Of a stretch of 64,000 bases of DNA, positions 49,201-58,000 are shown piece by piece. The stretch comes from Phyto melanocephala (Eukaryota > Arthropoda > Insecta > Diptera > Rhinophoridae): contig OW799233.1 of assembly GCA_941918925.1 (NCBI GenBank), forward strand, positions 124,954,833-125,018,832. Direction: 5' to 3'. Position numbers and translations under genes: made by a program. The notes below the pieces were generated by a model. That model was not told the origin of the DNA and ran no database searches. It saw only the letters and a program-made list of their open reading frames with translations. How positions within the stretch are numbered: the stretch's first letter is position 1; every line of letters starts with the position of its first letter.

Positions 49201-52200
49201 CACAAAATTGTCCATTGTTTTTTGCGGCCTCTAAACCGAACAGTTTTAAAAAGTTACCTCTAATAGCGCCAAATCGGTAAGAATCATAAAATCAATTTCA
49301 CTTTGTGCTGAATAAATTTATTTTTTTACTTTTTTTTTATAGTTACATCAGTGTTAATCGTGATAGTCAGGAGGCCACAATATGGACTTATCGCATTATG
49401 GGATATTTGTTGTCACAAAAACTTTATAACGTACCAAAAGAGAATTGCACTTACTTGCCACGATATTGGTTTGCCGGCTATAAGAAGCAGGAAGAGTGTC
49501 GTCTTACTACACAAAATTATTCTTTAGCTTTAAGTCCAGCATTTATAATAGAAGGTAGGAAACATAAAATATATATTTCCTAATTCAATTAAAACTTTAT
49601 TAATTTTGTACGAATTTTGTTAATATTTTACAGACTACAATTGGACTTCAGGTGAATATTCCACCTGGTCCGAATCTACTTGGAGTTCTTTAAGTTCCCG
49701 TTTATTTTTACGTCCGTCACGTGTCCACGAAACTGTAACGTTAACAATTGGTTTTGTGGTTCTAATATTTTCATTTTGTTTGATCTATTTTATAAGTACA
49801 AAAGCAGAAGTTTTATTCGAAGATCCCGGACCGAATGCTAGTACTGATGCGTAAGATTTTATTTTTAATTAGTAACTTTTAAAAAGTATACTTATGTATG
49901 CATATACTTTTTCTTTTGAATTTATGCTTTGCTACATATAAAGGCAAATTTATTCATCAGAAATTCTTGATTTATTTTTTCTTCACTTTCAAACTTCTGC
50001 TGTCAAAGTTCGTAAATAAAAAACAATTTCTCTCTTTTCTCATTTATGTATTTTCAATGTCAGACTTCGTTTATAAAAAACATAAACCAAAAAATTCTGC
50101 GACATTATGATGAATAAAAATGCCTTGACTATATATATGATGTTTTAATGCTACCACTAGCTAGTTTAAAGTAAAGAAATGTTTATTTATTATTTTACTA
50201 CGTACTACTCCAGTAAAGAAAATGTATTAGTTTGAACATAATATTATTTTCTCAAGCAGTAGTGCATGCAAAATATTTAAAAAAAATCATGTTAACTATC
50301 ATTATTCACTCAAAAGACATGGATTTCTTTTCACCCAATATGCATGCATTGTATGCACTTATTAGAATAAAGTGAATTTTATTAATTGATTCATAGGGCC
50401 AATTCAAAGTAGACTCTCATATTGTACTATGTCATATAATTCATATTAATATGACTAGTGACTTTGAACACCTTTTGTTAACAAATTATGTATTTAATAC
50501 AAGAAAGAAGACAAAGAGATGACGCTGTTAAAAATTGTATGTATACAAGAAAGAAGAAAATAGAAAATATTCTCTCTGAGAGGTGAGAAGCGAAGAAATT
50601 CTCTCTGAGAGACAGTATGGTTAAAAGTATAACATAAACAATTTCTTATACATAGGAAACAAATGTGTAAAGTCATATTATTTTTTTTTGTATGGAAATT
50701 ACTAACAAAAATTTTAAGCATGCATAAAATAATATGAAATAGTACAAATACGACTGATATGCAACCACTTTGAATTGGCCCATAAACACATACTCTCGAA
50801 TGACAAGTTAATGTTAAAATCATTTTTGTTTCTCCTAAATTGAATCACTTCATCATGCATTCACTATTTCTTTTGCATGTCTTTTTGCTGGGATATTTTT
50901 CGAAATTAGAATACAGAATACGGGGTGAGCCAAAAGTCACGCCTGCGTCATTAAAAATTTATTTAAAAAGAGTAATTGTGGCACGAGCCGTGTTTGCTGT
51001 TGCTTCATTGTGCTGGAACCACCTATTGGATGCTACAGGGTGTATTAAATTATAAATCATAGTCACTGGGGCTTGCACTGCCCTAAAATCGAATACTTTG
51101 TTTATTTACATATCCATCAAGATAAAAACGTGCTTCATTTCATTTTCATTCCGATATGCTTGTTGTGTCAGTAAAGTGGAATGCCCATTGGGAAAGTAAA
51201 ATTCTACCATTTGGTCCGTTGCTCGGTCTTCAAAATTTGCATGATGATGTTACACGGTTGTATAAATAATAATAATGTTTCTATACACAGACGTGACTTT
51301 TGGCCCACCCTGTTAATACCTTTTGGGGTTGGAAAATGATTTTTAATATTTTTCACTTTGTGAGAAAAACTGCAAATAATACACTTTTAACTTTTAGATG
51401 AAGGGTTTAAATAAATACTAAATGTAGTGTCACTTATTTCAACATAAGTAAGATTTATCTCCTGTTCTTATAGAACTAAAAATACTTTTCGTTCGTAATT
51501 TCATAATAAAAACAATAAAAAATTTCCAAAAGTTGTTGTTATTTTTAAAATAAATTCTTGAACGTGATTCTTTTTATTTTTATAAGAACAGGAGGTTAAT
51601 CTTATATTTCAAAACACTGCCTTATTATTTACTAGTGTTGAAAAAAAAATATAAAAAAAAATCAAAGAGAAATAAGTTGGCTTAGAAAACTGTGAAAATA
51701 ATCAAAAATTTTCTTCGAATAAGGGGTTGAACTTTTGTTGTGAAGATTCATTACTAATTAACTCATCAAATTAACGATAAATCGTTTATTTTGTAGACGT
51801 TAAAACACTTATATTAAAAATTTCCTTGAACTATGTATATCATTAGAATTTATAAACATACTAGTAGAACCCGGACCACTCTGCTGGTCCCAATAAATTT
51901 TCTGCATTGTATTTATTACATACCCTTCTCCCCCTTTCCAATTCCAATGTCATTGTTCACATAAGACAATACGATACATGGTTTGGTAGCTTCTCAAGTG
52001 ACAATATGGTAAATGAAGGGCCTTTTGATGGTATTTGAATGGGATTATATAGGAAAATCTGAATGCCATATCTCGTGTCAATTTCACATATTTTTTTTAT
52101 TTACGAACATTTACAGACCATTCCCAAAGTACCCTAAAATTTTGGTTGAAAGAAGTTGCATTATGATAATACGGTTTCTTTTACGTTTTTACATTCTCCG

Positions 52201-53091
52201 ATAAAGTTTTTATTATTTGAGTTGCGACCTTTCTAATTGCGATCAACGATACATTGATCGATTAATTTCGGAATCGAATAAACGATATCTGACCATCTGT
52301 TTTAATATAAATTGCGAATTTGAATATTCAATTAAATTTAATAGACTTAACATGTAGCCCAATTATAAATGTCATACTAAAAAGAGACTTTACAATTATA
52401 AAGCTCATTAAAATTAAATTATCATTTAACATAAATTTAACAAATATATCTGTGGGCTTCTGACAATTTATTTTAAATTTCTTAAGGTCCAAATTGCAAT
52501 AAAAATTTAATTATTACAAATACTGGTCATGCTGAAAACGACAGAAATATGATTAAGTCCCATTAATTTTATATTGTCACTCACAATAAAACTGAATATG
52601 GTTGGTCGGTATGGTAAAAAATATGTTTATTTCTACAGATTACAGTTAAAGCAGTCGTTGGTAAATTTTGCTCTAACTCAATAATAAAGAAAACATGATT
52701 CAATAAGTAAAAAATTCTATAATGCAAATTCCATTAAGATAGAAAGTTAAAGATATGATATTTACCGCACAATTTGTTGCCTATAAAATACAAATTTGTC
52801 TATATATATTTTTTTGTATTACGTCTTTTCATACATTGGTAATTTTTTTTTTATTACTTTTTCGATTTAATTTTATTTTAAAATGCTTTATTCGGTATAT
52901 TTTAAAAATCAATTAAATACATTATTATATAATATAATATAAAAAAAGTGGTAGCTTATATATAAAGTTTATTTTAATAAAATATAAGTGTTTAGTTAGT
53001 TTATCGTTTAATTTCTTATAATAATGTATTTTTGAATAAAATTTTGTATAATTTTTTTTTTTTTAGGTTAAACCCACCTACGGCTTGTTAA
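31219..53091 (+). CDS. nct: Nicastrin, gamma-secretase subunit
   Basis: A type I membrane glycoprotein that gates substrate access to gamma-secretase (Notch and APP-like cleavage). Exons: 31,219-31,294; 31,567-31,662; 31,729-32,445; 48,457-49,276; 49,343-49,554; 49,634-49,850; and probably 53,067-53,091. All phases agree and give about 720 residues. Seen: N-terminal signal peptide (WFLIVYIMLQTKA), cysteine-rich ectodomain start (GGTCFRRLNGTHQTGCS), the peptidase-like domain with the family DYIGS motif in NGESYDYIGSQRF, many N-glycosylation sequons, and a single C-terminal membrane helix (TIGFVVLIFSFCLIYF) with a short tail. The final exon is tentative. If intron 6 is retained, the frame stops at 49,852-49,854 after STDA, giving 713 residues. 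Intron 3 (32,446-48,456) is 16 kb and contains an RFX gene and many transposons. Confidence 0.95.
33240..33900 (-). mobile_element. Non-LTR retrotransposon 3' fragment
   Basis: The minus strand encodes a piece typical of the C-terminus of RNase H-bearing LINEs: LMGHCPVRARISRW followed by NYCRMCEDDEELETVEHVV and CHCLRL. This is the cysteine/histidine motif after RNase H. Upstream, frame-shifted remnants (VHVKATDGSLFW, KGGIAFLDLNRVF) fit the same element. The clade (Jockey, I, R1 or LOA) cannot be decided. The reading frame is broken. Confidence 0.7.
34046..34154. repeat. Short foldback MITE
   Basis: It begins GTTCTGTATTCACAGTGAAA and ends TTTCATTCGGAATACAGAAC. These are inverted arms of about 20 bases, with weaker inner complementarity (GGAATTGTTATAGAATTGTC / GACAATTGCG). 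About 109 bp, non-coding. Confidence 0.6.
34273..34512. repeat. MITE W family, complete copy
   Basis: The ends TATATCTGTGGCTTGGAGCT and AGCTCCAAGCCACAGATATA are perfect 20-base inverted repeats, continuing with AAAATGGCC / GGCCCTTTT. The interior matches the truncated copy at 7899-8110. 240 bp, no coding capacity. Confidence 0.8.
35057..35140. repeat. Partial foldback MITE, GCCGTATTCAT family, copy 4
   Basis: One arm is present (CCGCCGTATTCATAAAAATT, GAGGGCTTATTAAAC). The second arm is largely lost. Confidence 0.5.
35711..37006 (-). mobile_element. Tc1/mariner-superfamily element, DD37E type
   Basis: A 1,296-bp element flanked by TA on both sides (35,709-35,710 and 37,007-37,008). Terminal inverted repeats start AAGAATGAGATC and extend about 28 bases (AAACC/CTAACAC shared). 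It contains one transposase gene on the minus strand. The size, TA target and domain order are those of a complete IS630-Tc1-mariner element. It lies in intron 3 of nct, opposite to that gene. Confidence 0.85.
35846..36857 (-). pseudogene. DD37E transposase, one frameshift
   Basis: The N-terminal frame (36,857 to about 36,675) carries a helix-turn-helix: TYKSIANEIKVSRQTVSRVI. It goes out of frame in an A7 run near 36,670, and the second frame continues with KKGITDPQLASKIVSLL to the end at 35,846. The catalytic region shows D1 in IMDDETYVLADF, D2 in STYFWPDLASCHYS, and E in PNCPELMPIERYWALVKR. I count 37 residues between D2 and E, so this is DD37E rather than the common DD34E/D. The single homopolymer frameshift could be a real lesion or a sequencing error. 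About 340 residues in total. Confidence 0.85.
38047..38150 (+). mobile_element. LINE reverse-transcriptase fragment
   Basis: A short open stretch reads GANNDVNLRIQKARTAFNSL then KNIWRSNAN. It resembles the segment after the palm domain in non-LTR retrotransposon reverse transcriptases (xRIxKARxAFxxLxxIW). Nothing else of the element is clear. Confidence 0.6.
38196..38375 (+). pseudogene. Mariner-like transposase relic
   Basis: The translation gives DFDIENMWFQQDGVTCHTSR, then after stops NRIICPRG and LLPRSCDFIPL. These match the WFQQDGATxHT and PPRSCDLTPLD blocks of mariner-type transposases. Several stops and no flanking repeats are recognised. Confidence 0.7.
39034..39114. repeat. Hairpin-forming inverted repeat next to MITE X
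   Basis: The arms ATTTCGCTACCACATTGGG and CCCAATGTGGCAGCGAAAT pair with one mismatch around about 45 bases of A/T-rich loop. It directly abuts the X-family copy at 39,115. Confidence 0.65.
39115..39390. mobile_element. MITE X family, copy 2 (diverged)
   Basis: It shares GTTTGTCATAAATGATGTGC, ATGCACTTATTGGAATAGAG, AACACATGATTTTCAATG and TTTTGCATGTCTTTTTTGCT with the copies at 30,048 and 50,262. The left terminus is replaced by the hairpin at 39,034-39,114. Confidence 0.55.
39480..39960 (-). pseudogene. Internally deleted mariner-like transposase relic
   Basis: On the minus strand, ENIAVTAYSVAQN and DLSIYLWNW resemble the helix-turn-helix linker of mariner transposases (compare ENIAAAEASVEE at 45.4 kb). 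These are followed at once by a C-terminal-like stretch YRVYAKVTQSIQDLKDGIRE IIENKHP (split by my spacing). The catalytic middle is missing. Stops and shifts are present. Confidence 0.55.
40061..40148. repeat. Long near-perfect hairpin
   Basis: The left arm 40,061-40,097 and right arm 40,110-40,148 are inverted copies with one substitution and a 2-base indel. The core is CTCGAGCGTTCTAAATTATT. The loop is 12 bases. It could be two terminal repeats of a collapsed transposon, or a transcribed hairpin. It lies about 1.1 kb upstream of the RFX start. Confidence 0.85.
41260..43755 (+). CDS. Rfx: RFX-family transcription factor, intronless, nested in nct
   Basis: An uninterrupted 831-residue frame. 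The winged-helix RFX DNA-binding domain spans about 328-403 (TIKWLSQNYETAEGVSLPRS, FGKLIRSVFSGLRTRRLGTR and NSKYHYYGIRIKP). It binds X-box DNA and in flies drives ciliary genes in sensory neurons. The N-terminal half is S/T/Q-rich, with a poly-Q/H segment at about 97-131 typical of fly transcription factors. The C-terminal half (about 470-800) resembles the RFX extended dimerisation region (LWREFW, LRRYTSLNHLAQAARAVLQ, KWSFYSSMVIRDLTLRSASS FGSF). The ATG follows CCACCCAAA. An AATAAA signal lies at 44,061. There are no introns in the coding region, unlike typical animal RFX genes, and it sits on the same strand within nct intron 3. It may be a retrogene or the sole fly Rfx with intron loss. Confidence 0.9.
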   Translation: MTTRLAAPRNFALTSTTAAGIITSPTLSVVSPATDTITTESTVLPCVVNSTTDSAALVVTRDPSSSVCHNAQQEEYQYITAESLQDVMTTHKTLIGAEQQQQQHVSHLHQQQQHHHHQQQRMHQQRQQQEEVAVINVVVPMDNNDTSSNEAQATMDTLAAIKEGVVDLVHHADTEEGCPQFITVTVSTQDAGQNYQVQYVDAEQLYQATNAAQTQITYPFCPVQEYQTNQSTFYTTTTGNFHSDGTQLTSNNPHNATTLMPYLVPVEESMLINTSSEDLQSSPQTPNSSNNTLMGTQCVNSANEQEMDDNSMETDINQVGGANKIASATIKWLSQNYETAEGVSLPRSTLYSHYIQHCNECKIEPVNAASFGKLIRSVFSGLRTRRLGTRGNSKYHYYGIRIKPDSILKHQPCNDETSILPSKTSSAQQVSTAANQHNNGHNNQPSTSGSSSGHHHSTKSSKKLIFKPESYAACAQYLGDGTGALPSFPLLELDHTFPAEINTQDLELFRLKYQEHCEKFLDAIVNLEFNTIEYLWREFWSTDRHDSLHDLSRSKVQLLCLSSSIQEFVRNIDYQFFQNVVDVIIPDVLRSIPNALTQAIRSFAKNMESWLCEAMLGIPDQMVHIKTSAVSAFCQTLRRYTSLNHLAQAARAVLQNSAQITQMLTDLNRVDFHNVQEQAAWVCQCDPAMVQRLENDFKAALQQQSSLEQWASWLQLVVDSALQEYRGKACYPKAARQFLLKWSFYSSMVIRDLTLRSASSFGSFHLIRLLYDEYMFYLVEHKIAEAQEKTAIAVICDRLQKDVDFELDYQLELIAADVTNTEPQAKRMKQE
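43756..44490 (+). other. RFX 3' UTR and flank
   Basis: AT-rich sequence with a poly(A) signal AATAAA at 44,061-44,066. No poly-A tract or flanking direct repeat that would mark a young retroposed copy is obvious. A mariner-like element follows. Confidence 0.5.
44494..45600 (-). mobile_element. Mariner-like element (bounds approximate)
   Basis: It contains the transposase relic 44,560-45,493. Candidate ends are GGTTTTCAATG on the left near 44,494 and CAACGGGC...GTTGAAAAACCC on the right near 45,590. They are only weakly inverted copies, so the limits are uncertain. Confidence 0.5.
44560..45493 (-). pseudogene. Mariner-like transposase with stop and internal deletion
   Basis: The start at 45,493 gives MKRYTSQQRVEIIKIYYRNS, then LRALRPIYG. 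A short deletion/frameshift leads to VPVRQRSTRSVENIAAAEAS and ITRRSQALGISVTSLWRILR. One in-frame TAA follows KLTQ. The second frame holds the catalytic core: IIFSDEAHFWLNG, DMWFQQDGATSHTAN and DWPLLSCDLTPFYYFLW. I count 35 residues between the second and third aspartates. The C-terminal stretch has VYANKPATIDDLRTNIEREI. It is largely intact, so it decayed more recently than the fragments at 38 and 39 kb. Confidence 0.85.
45601..46933. other. nct intron 3, no gene seen
   Basis: AT-rich sequence with small open frames lacking recognisable domains. No clear repeats. Confidence 0.5.
46934..47950 (-). mobile_element. Long DINE-1-like element with internal minisatellite
   Basis: In the + strand it starts TTTTTATACCCTTCGCCTGT and ends GTGAAGGGTATTATCAGATT, then CGGCACTCTTACTTGTTTT. 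The GTATATATAGCTTTGTCATTCC and GACCCCATAAAGTATATATT blocks match the other copies. The interior 47,480-47,860 carries three tandem units of about 115 bp. The closest relative here is the copy at 5744-7210. Confidence 0.7.
47480..47860. repeat. Tandem units (about 115 bp) inside DINE-like element
   Basis: Three units share GGTATCAAATGAAAGGGCTT, then GACTAGTAGAATACAG, then AAAATCCAAGATGGCGTC. They start near 47,498, 47,652 and 47,768, and the first is the most diverged. Confidence 0.7.
47951..48456. other. nct intron 3 distal end
   Basis: AT-rich sequence ending in the acceptor CTTTCCTTTCAG at 48,445-48,456. No other feature was seen. Confidence 0.6.
50262..50893. mobile_element. MITE X family, copy 3, interrupted
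   Basis: The X-family blocks TTTTCACCCAATATGCATGC, ATGCACTTATTAGAATAAAG, TAAACACATACTCTCGAATG, TTTTGCATGTCTTTTTGCTG are present in order, but are split at 50,395 by a second MITE (50,396-50,781). Confidence 0.65.
50396..50781. mobile_element. MITE nested in X-family MITE, 386 bp
   Basis: The terminal inverted repeats GGGCCAATTCAAAGT and ACTTTGAATTGGCCC are exact. The trinucleotide ATA flanks both sides (50,393-50,395 and 50,782-50,784). The interior is AT-rich with a repeated CTCTCTGAGAG motif and no transposase. The GGGCC start and 3-bp duplication suggest a Harbinger-like origin, though ATA is not the canonical target. Confidence 0.75.
50921..51312 (-). mobile_element. Deleted mariner-like element with TIRs
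   Basis: The ends GGGGTGAGCCAAAAGTCACG and CGTGACTTTTGGCCCACCC are inverted repeats of about 19 bases. The minus-strand interior gives the decayed stretch RWFQHNEATANTARATITL, matching the WFQQDGATxHTARxTI block of mariner-type transposases. It is about 390 bp long, an internal-deletion derivative. Confidence 0.75.
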
Positions 53092-53736
53092 TGCCTAAAA
53101 ATAAATGACACACTATACACTGCATTACAACAACTACTAAACAGACATTTGATTTTATAGCAGTATTTATAAAATAGCAATAATATTCGTAATTAAATTT
53201 TAAATTTATCAAAATTCCCATACGATGATTGTTTTATAAAACTTTGATAAATTTGCAATTTTTTTATATGAATAAGGGGTTAATTTTTGTTAATACCTTA
53301 TTTTTCTTCTATGCGAATACATTGTTTGAAACACAAAGTTGACTGAGAACGAAAAACAGTTTTTTTTAATAAAATTTCCTCTTTTATTTGATAGATATTT
53401 TTTATTTTTTTTAAGAAAGACCTTAAAATGTTTTAATTTTGAAAAAAAAATCTTAATTATGAAACTCTTAAAAAATTGTAATTATTATAAAAAAGACTTT
53501 GAAAAAAATTCCATGAATTTTCCGACTTGGGTCTATAAGACGCTAAGACCTACAGAATTTAAAATAAAATTAAAAATTAAAAAAATCTAAATAAAAAAAT
53601 TTTTATATCAATATTTTATTCGAATTTTTTATAAAAAATTAACTGTAAATCATTTTTTTTTGCCTCAAGTTCATTTATTCTATTATTTAGTTTCCTAAAA
53701 GATTTTCTAAATTAAATTAAATTGTTATGTAATAAA

Positions 53737-54350
53737 TCTGTGGTTTTCATGGGCAACCACGTATGTTCCTTTTTTGATGATTTGGAGTTATTAATGTCAT
53801 ATTGCTTGATATTAAATGCCCTTTACTTGGTTGTACAAATTTCTGAAATAAGATGCACCCATTCCTATTTGTTTTAAAGGAATAACAACGTAACGTAACA
53901 ACGTAACGTAACAACGTAACGTAATCAAAAAGTGTTTAGCACTAACGCAGTATGTTGACTTACGTTTGCTTAATGGCAAATTATTTCGTTAAAAAAAAAC
54001 ACACACAACCACAAACGTTGTTATTTCTGAACATATTTGAAAATTGTTTTTTGATTATTTTTCAGTTTACTAGAAACTAAAATTACTTGTATACAACCTA
54101 AGTTGATATGCGCTGTTTTATCTGCACACACTTTTAGACTTCGTACCACTTTGTTTTGGTCTTCGCTATGATCTAACTTTTAAATTATATTTGTCTGAAA
54201 TTTTTACAAGAAAATCTTTATTTACATGAATGGTAACAAACAAGTTTAAAAAGTTCAATACCTAACCCGTATTTTAATATAAAACTTGTTTGTGGCTCTC
54301 CTGAAACAAATGATTTTAAGACATACGCGGTTGCCCATGCAAACCACAGA
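53737..54350. mobile_element. TIR element, about 614 bp, unclassified
   Basis: The ends TCTGTGGTTTTCATGGGCAA and TTGCCCATGCAAACCACAGA are inverted repeats extending about 28 bases (CCACGTATG / CATACGCGG). No target duplication is clear. The interior is non-coding and includes a 13-bp tandem repeat at 53,884-53,925 (unit AACAACGTAACGT, about three copies). Confidence 0.6.
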
Positions 54351-54589
54351 AATTCTAAGTTCAAATTACATATGAGTATACCGATAAAGAGTGCTGGGGG
54401 CTAATTCTCGCATTCGTGATCGAAATACAACTCGTATCGAAATTAATTTCGATAGCGTACAATTTTCTAATGATGTTACTCGATACGAAACGAATCGAGT
54501 TTTTAATTCAGTGTTGTAAAGAACATATTTTTTGAAACTAAAAAAAATTAAAGTCTATAAAAATTTTATGTACATATGGATGTATTGCT

Positions 54590-54764
54590 ATTTTTATTTC
54601 ATTTCGATACCCATATTAAGTGTTTTTAACTCCTTTCTTCGTATTTGCAACTCTATTTCTTCAATTTGTTTGTCTAAGTATTGCTCCTCTTCCTTAATTT
54701 GTAGGCTTTTCATTTTCATTTCAATTAACTGAATATTCAATTCGACATTATTTTGTTTTAATTC
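54590..54764 (-). pseudogene. Coiled-coil C-terminus of Z1 ORF (cut off by BEL)
   Basis: The minus strand encodes a charged heptad-like segment matching the end of the Z2 protein (SLQIKEEEQYLDKQI, IELQI). BEL inserted within this coding stretch at the AATTC at 54,760-54,764. The matching upstream part resumes at 61,607. Confidence 0.6.
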
Positions 54765-55048
54765 TGTTGGTGAACTGACGTAGCTGGCCCGGATGCCAAC
54801 TATTCCTAACGTTTGCCTGGAGATTACTCCACCAGACCCGAAATAATTACACGTACCACAATTATTTGCTTATTAATATTTGTATTTATTTATAAATAAT
54901 GAGAGCGGACTGTATTTGTTTATGTGAGACACTTGTTGACAACTAAAACTTGTGTGTGTAGAGAAATGTATGTGAAGTAAAGTTACATGAGTGATTTAGT
55001 TAGGTTGTATTTAAGGGAAGTTTGATACAAGGGAATGGTTCCTCAACA
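54765..55048 (-). repeat. BEL/Pao 3' LTR
   Basis: 284 bp. On the element's own strand this is the downstream LTR. It is followed on the internal side by a G/C-rich tract (CCCGGCCGGCCC) where the polypurine tract would be expected. Confidence 0.95.
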
Positions 55049-55073
55049 TCCCGGCCGGCCCTGAAATAATGTT

Positions 55074-58000
55074 TCAGCATATTGGTAGTTTCACAATTTT
55101 AACTATTGGTCTGGTCATCATGCCGTGTGAGGTTCGTAGTAGTACAGCTCTTACCAATCCGTCGCTACCAGGAAAAGTTTCAGTAACACGCGCGCTAATC
55201 CACGTTGCGGGAGGAGAGTTGTCCTCTTTTACCAGCACGATATCGCCGATTGTGATGTTCGGATTAGGGTTTTGCCATTTGGGACGTTGTTGTAGAGACG
55301 TTAAGTATTCTTTACGCCACCTACGCCAGAATCCCTGATACATGCATTGTATGTGCTGCCAGTAATCAAGTCTGTTGATTTTTACCTCTGAAAGATTACC
55401 TTCAGGTACCATTGTAGTTGGTCTACCAATTAAGAAATGAGATGGCGAGAGGTAGCCAATGTCCGTGTCGGGAGCAGACCCTAGTGGTCTAGAATTGATG
55501 ACTGCTTCTATCTGCGTAAGAAGTGTATGCATTTGTTCAAACGTTAGTATAGTCGAACCAATAACGCGTCGTAAATGGAGCTTTACAGAGCGTACACCTG
55601 ACTCCCAGATGCCACCCCAGTGTGGCGAATATGGAGGGATGAAATTCCATTTAATATCCTCTTTGGCTAAGGCTGCAGTGATTGTGTTGTTGTGATCCTC
55701 AGATTGTAGTTGTTGATACATATCGTTCAGTTTGCGTTTGGCGCCGACGAAGTTCTTACCATTGTCACTGTATATCGATGAACATTTACCACGACGTGCC
55801 ATAAATCGACGTAGAGCGGCCAAAAAGCATTCCGTACTTAAATCCGTTGCCAATTCCAGATGAATTGCAGAAGTCACCATACATACGAATAGGCATATAT
55901 AGCCTTTTGATGTTTGCCTAATGCGACCTCGATGAATTTTAAGAGTGAAAGGACCCGCATAGTCGCAACCAGTGTTTTCAAATGGGAACGCCTGTCGTAC
56001 CCGTACCTTTGGAAGATCAGCCATCCGCTGTTGTGTAACGTGTTGAGCTTGTCGAAAGCATTTCAAGCAGTTGTGAGTAAGTTTACGTATTAAATTTCTG
56101 GCTCCAATAACCCAATAACGTTGACGTACAATTACAAAGAGCGCAGATATACCAGGATGTAGATTTTTTACGTGTTCCTCGTGCAAAATAAGACTAGTTA
56201 TTTTATGGTGCTTTGGTAAAACTATCGGATGTTGAACATTCGTTGAAAGCTCCGAGTTAGAGATGCGTCCACCGACCCTTATAAGTCCATTGTCGTCGAT
56301 AAATGGTGATAGTTGACTTAGTCCAGAATCACGACATATATCCTTTTTGCCGGTGAAGAAACATTCTTGTGCCATCTTGAGAATAATAATTTTGCCTTCT
56401 TGAATTTCCTTATAAGTTAGTTTTTGAGCAGGAATTTTGATTCCGTGTACATACAGGTTGATGAAACGTTTTACGTAGCCAGCTATACGTATAAGTTTGT
56501 ACCAATGAGAGACGTTCGCAAGAGCAGATTCCATAGCATGAATATTACGACCATCAGGTCTTGACGTTGTTGTAAGATATGAAACCTTTTCCGCATTAGT
56601 CTTTACTTCTGCTTTTACGTTAATATTATCAAACGAAGGTTGTATATTTCCAAATGAATTAAATTCTTGTTGAATTTTCAAAAACGATGGACCCGACCAC
56701 CAAAGATCAAGCTCGAGCAGTTGGTCAGCCATTATACCTCGAGATGCACAGTCCGCAGGATTCTGCTTGCCACTCACATGTCTCCATACATTGCGTGGCA
56801 GAGTTTCTAAAATTTCGGACGTGCGGTTTCCTACAAACGTTTTTAGTTTGGTTGGTTGCATAGACAGCCATGATAAAACCACTGTAGAATCACACCATGC
56901 GTAGATTTCAATTTGTTGATGAGGAAGTGACGATATAATTGACTTCATTAAACGTGCGAGAAGCAGAGCTCCGCATAATTCCAATCTAGGTAAAGAAATT
57001 TGTTTCAGCGGTGCTACGCGAGTCTTCGATGCCACTAAGTTGACACAAAAATATCCATTTTCATCCTTAAATCTACAATAAATGACCGCAGAATATGCCT
57101 TAGTAGAGGCATCACTAAAACCGTGAAGTTGAATGTTTGATTCAGCATTCGGTACATATCGAGGTAACCTTAACTTAGACAGATTCTGTAAATCGTCCCT
57201 GTAGCTAAGCCACTGTTTTGCTAAGCTACCCGGCAGTGGTTCGTCCCATTGTAGATTAAGTAACCACAATTGTTGAAAAAGTATCTTAAATTTTATTACG
57301 ACAGGAGAAACCAAACCAAGAGGGTCGAAGATTCGTGAAACGTCCGATATAACCTTTCGTTTTGACGCATTTGTAGCGTCACCCAAGTTGACTCTATATT
57401 GTATGCAATCCTCGTATGCGTTCCAATAAATGCCTAGAACCTTTGCTGCATTATCCACATTTCTTTTCAAAAAGTCATGTTCTTCATCCTTAGATAGGGC
57501 TATGTCTGCACAATTCGACATCCATTTACTTAACTCGAGTCCGGCTTGTGAAAGTAGATCAATGAGTTCCGCTTGCCTTAACATAAGTTCTTGAGCCGAG
57601 GAGGCCCCCGTTAGAACATCGTCAACGTAGAAATCTTCAAGTAGAATCTTTGACGCCTTAGGATGAGACTCCTTGTAGTCCCTTGCTAACTGTTCCAACA
57701 CCCTTACAGACAAATATGGTGCGGACGCTGTTCCGTATGTGACGGTACATAATTGAAAATGTTTCAGAACGTCGGTTGGATTTTCTCTCCAGAGAATTCG
57801 CTGAAAATCCCGATGATCTTCCGAAACCCAAATTTGGCGAAACATTTTGATGATATCTGCCGAAAAGACAACCTTATGCAAACGAAAACGAAAACATACC
57901 GCAAATAAATTACGTTGAATTGATGGGCCGACTTGTAGCTTGTCATTTAGTGAGACATTATCTGCATCCTGAAATGAGCCATCAAACACTACCCGTAATT

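Larger units (their letters stand above)
49855..53066. other. Candidate nct intron 6, with repeat relics
   Basis: If the GTAAGA donor at 49,851 is used, this 3.2-kb region is the last nct intron, ending in a long poly-T tract and TTTTTTAG at 53,066. It contains an X-family MITE split by another MITE and a mariner-derived element. Around 51,868 is a repeat-like block beginning GAACCCGGACCACTCTGC. If the donor is not used, this is 3' UTR or intergenic DNA. Confidence 0.5.
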
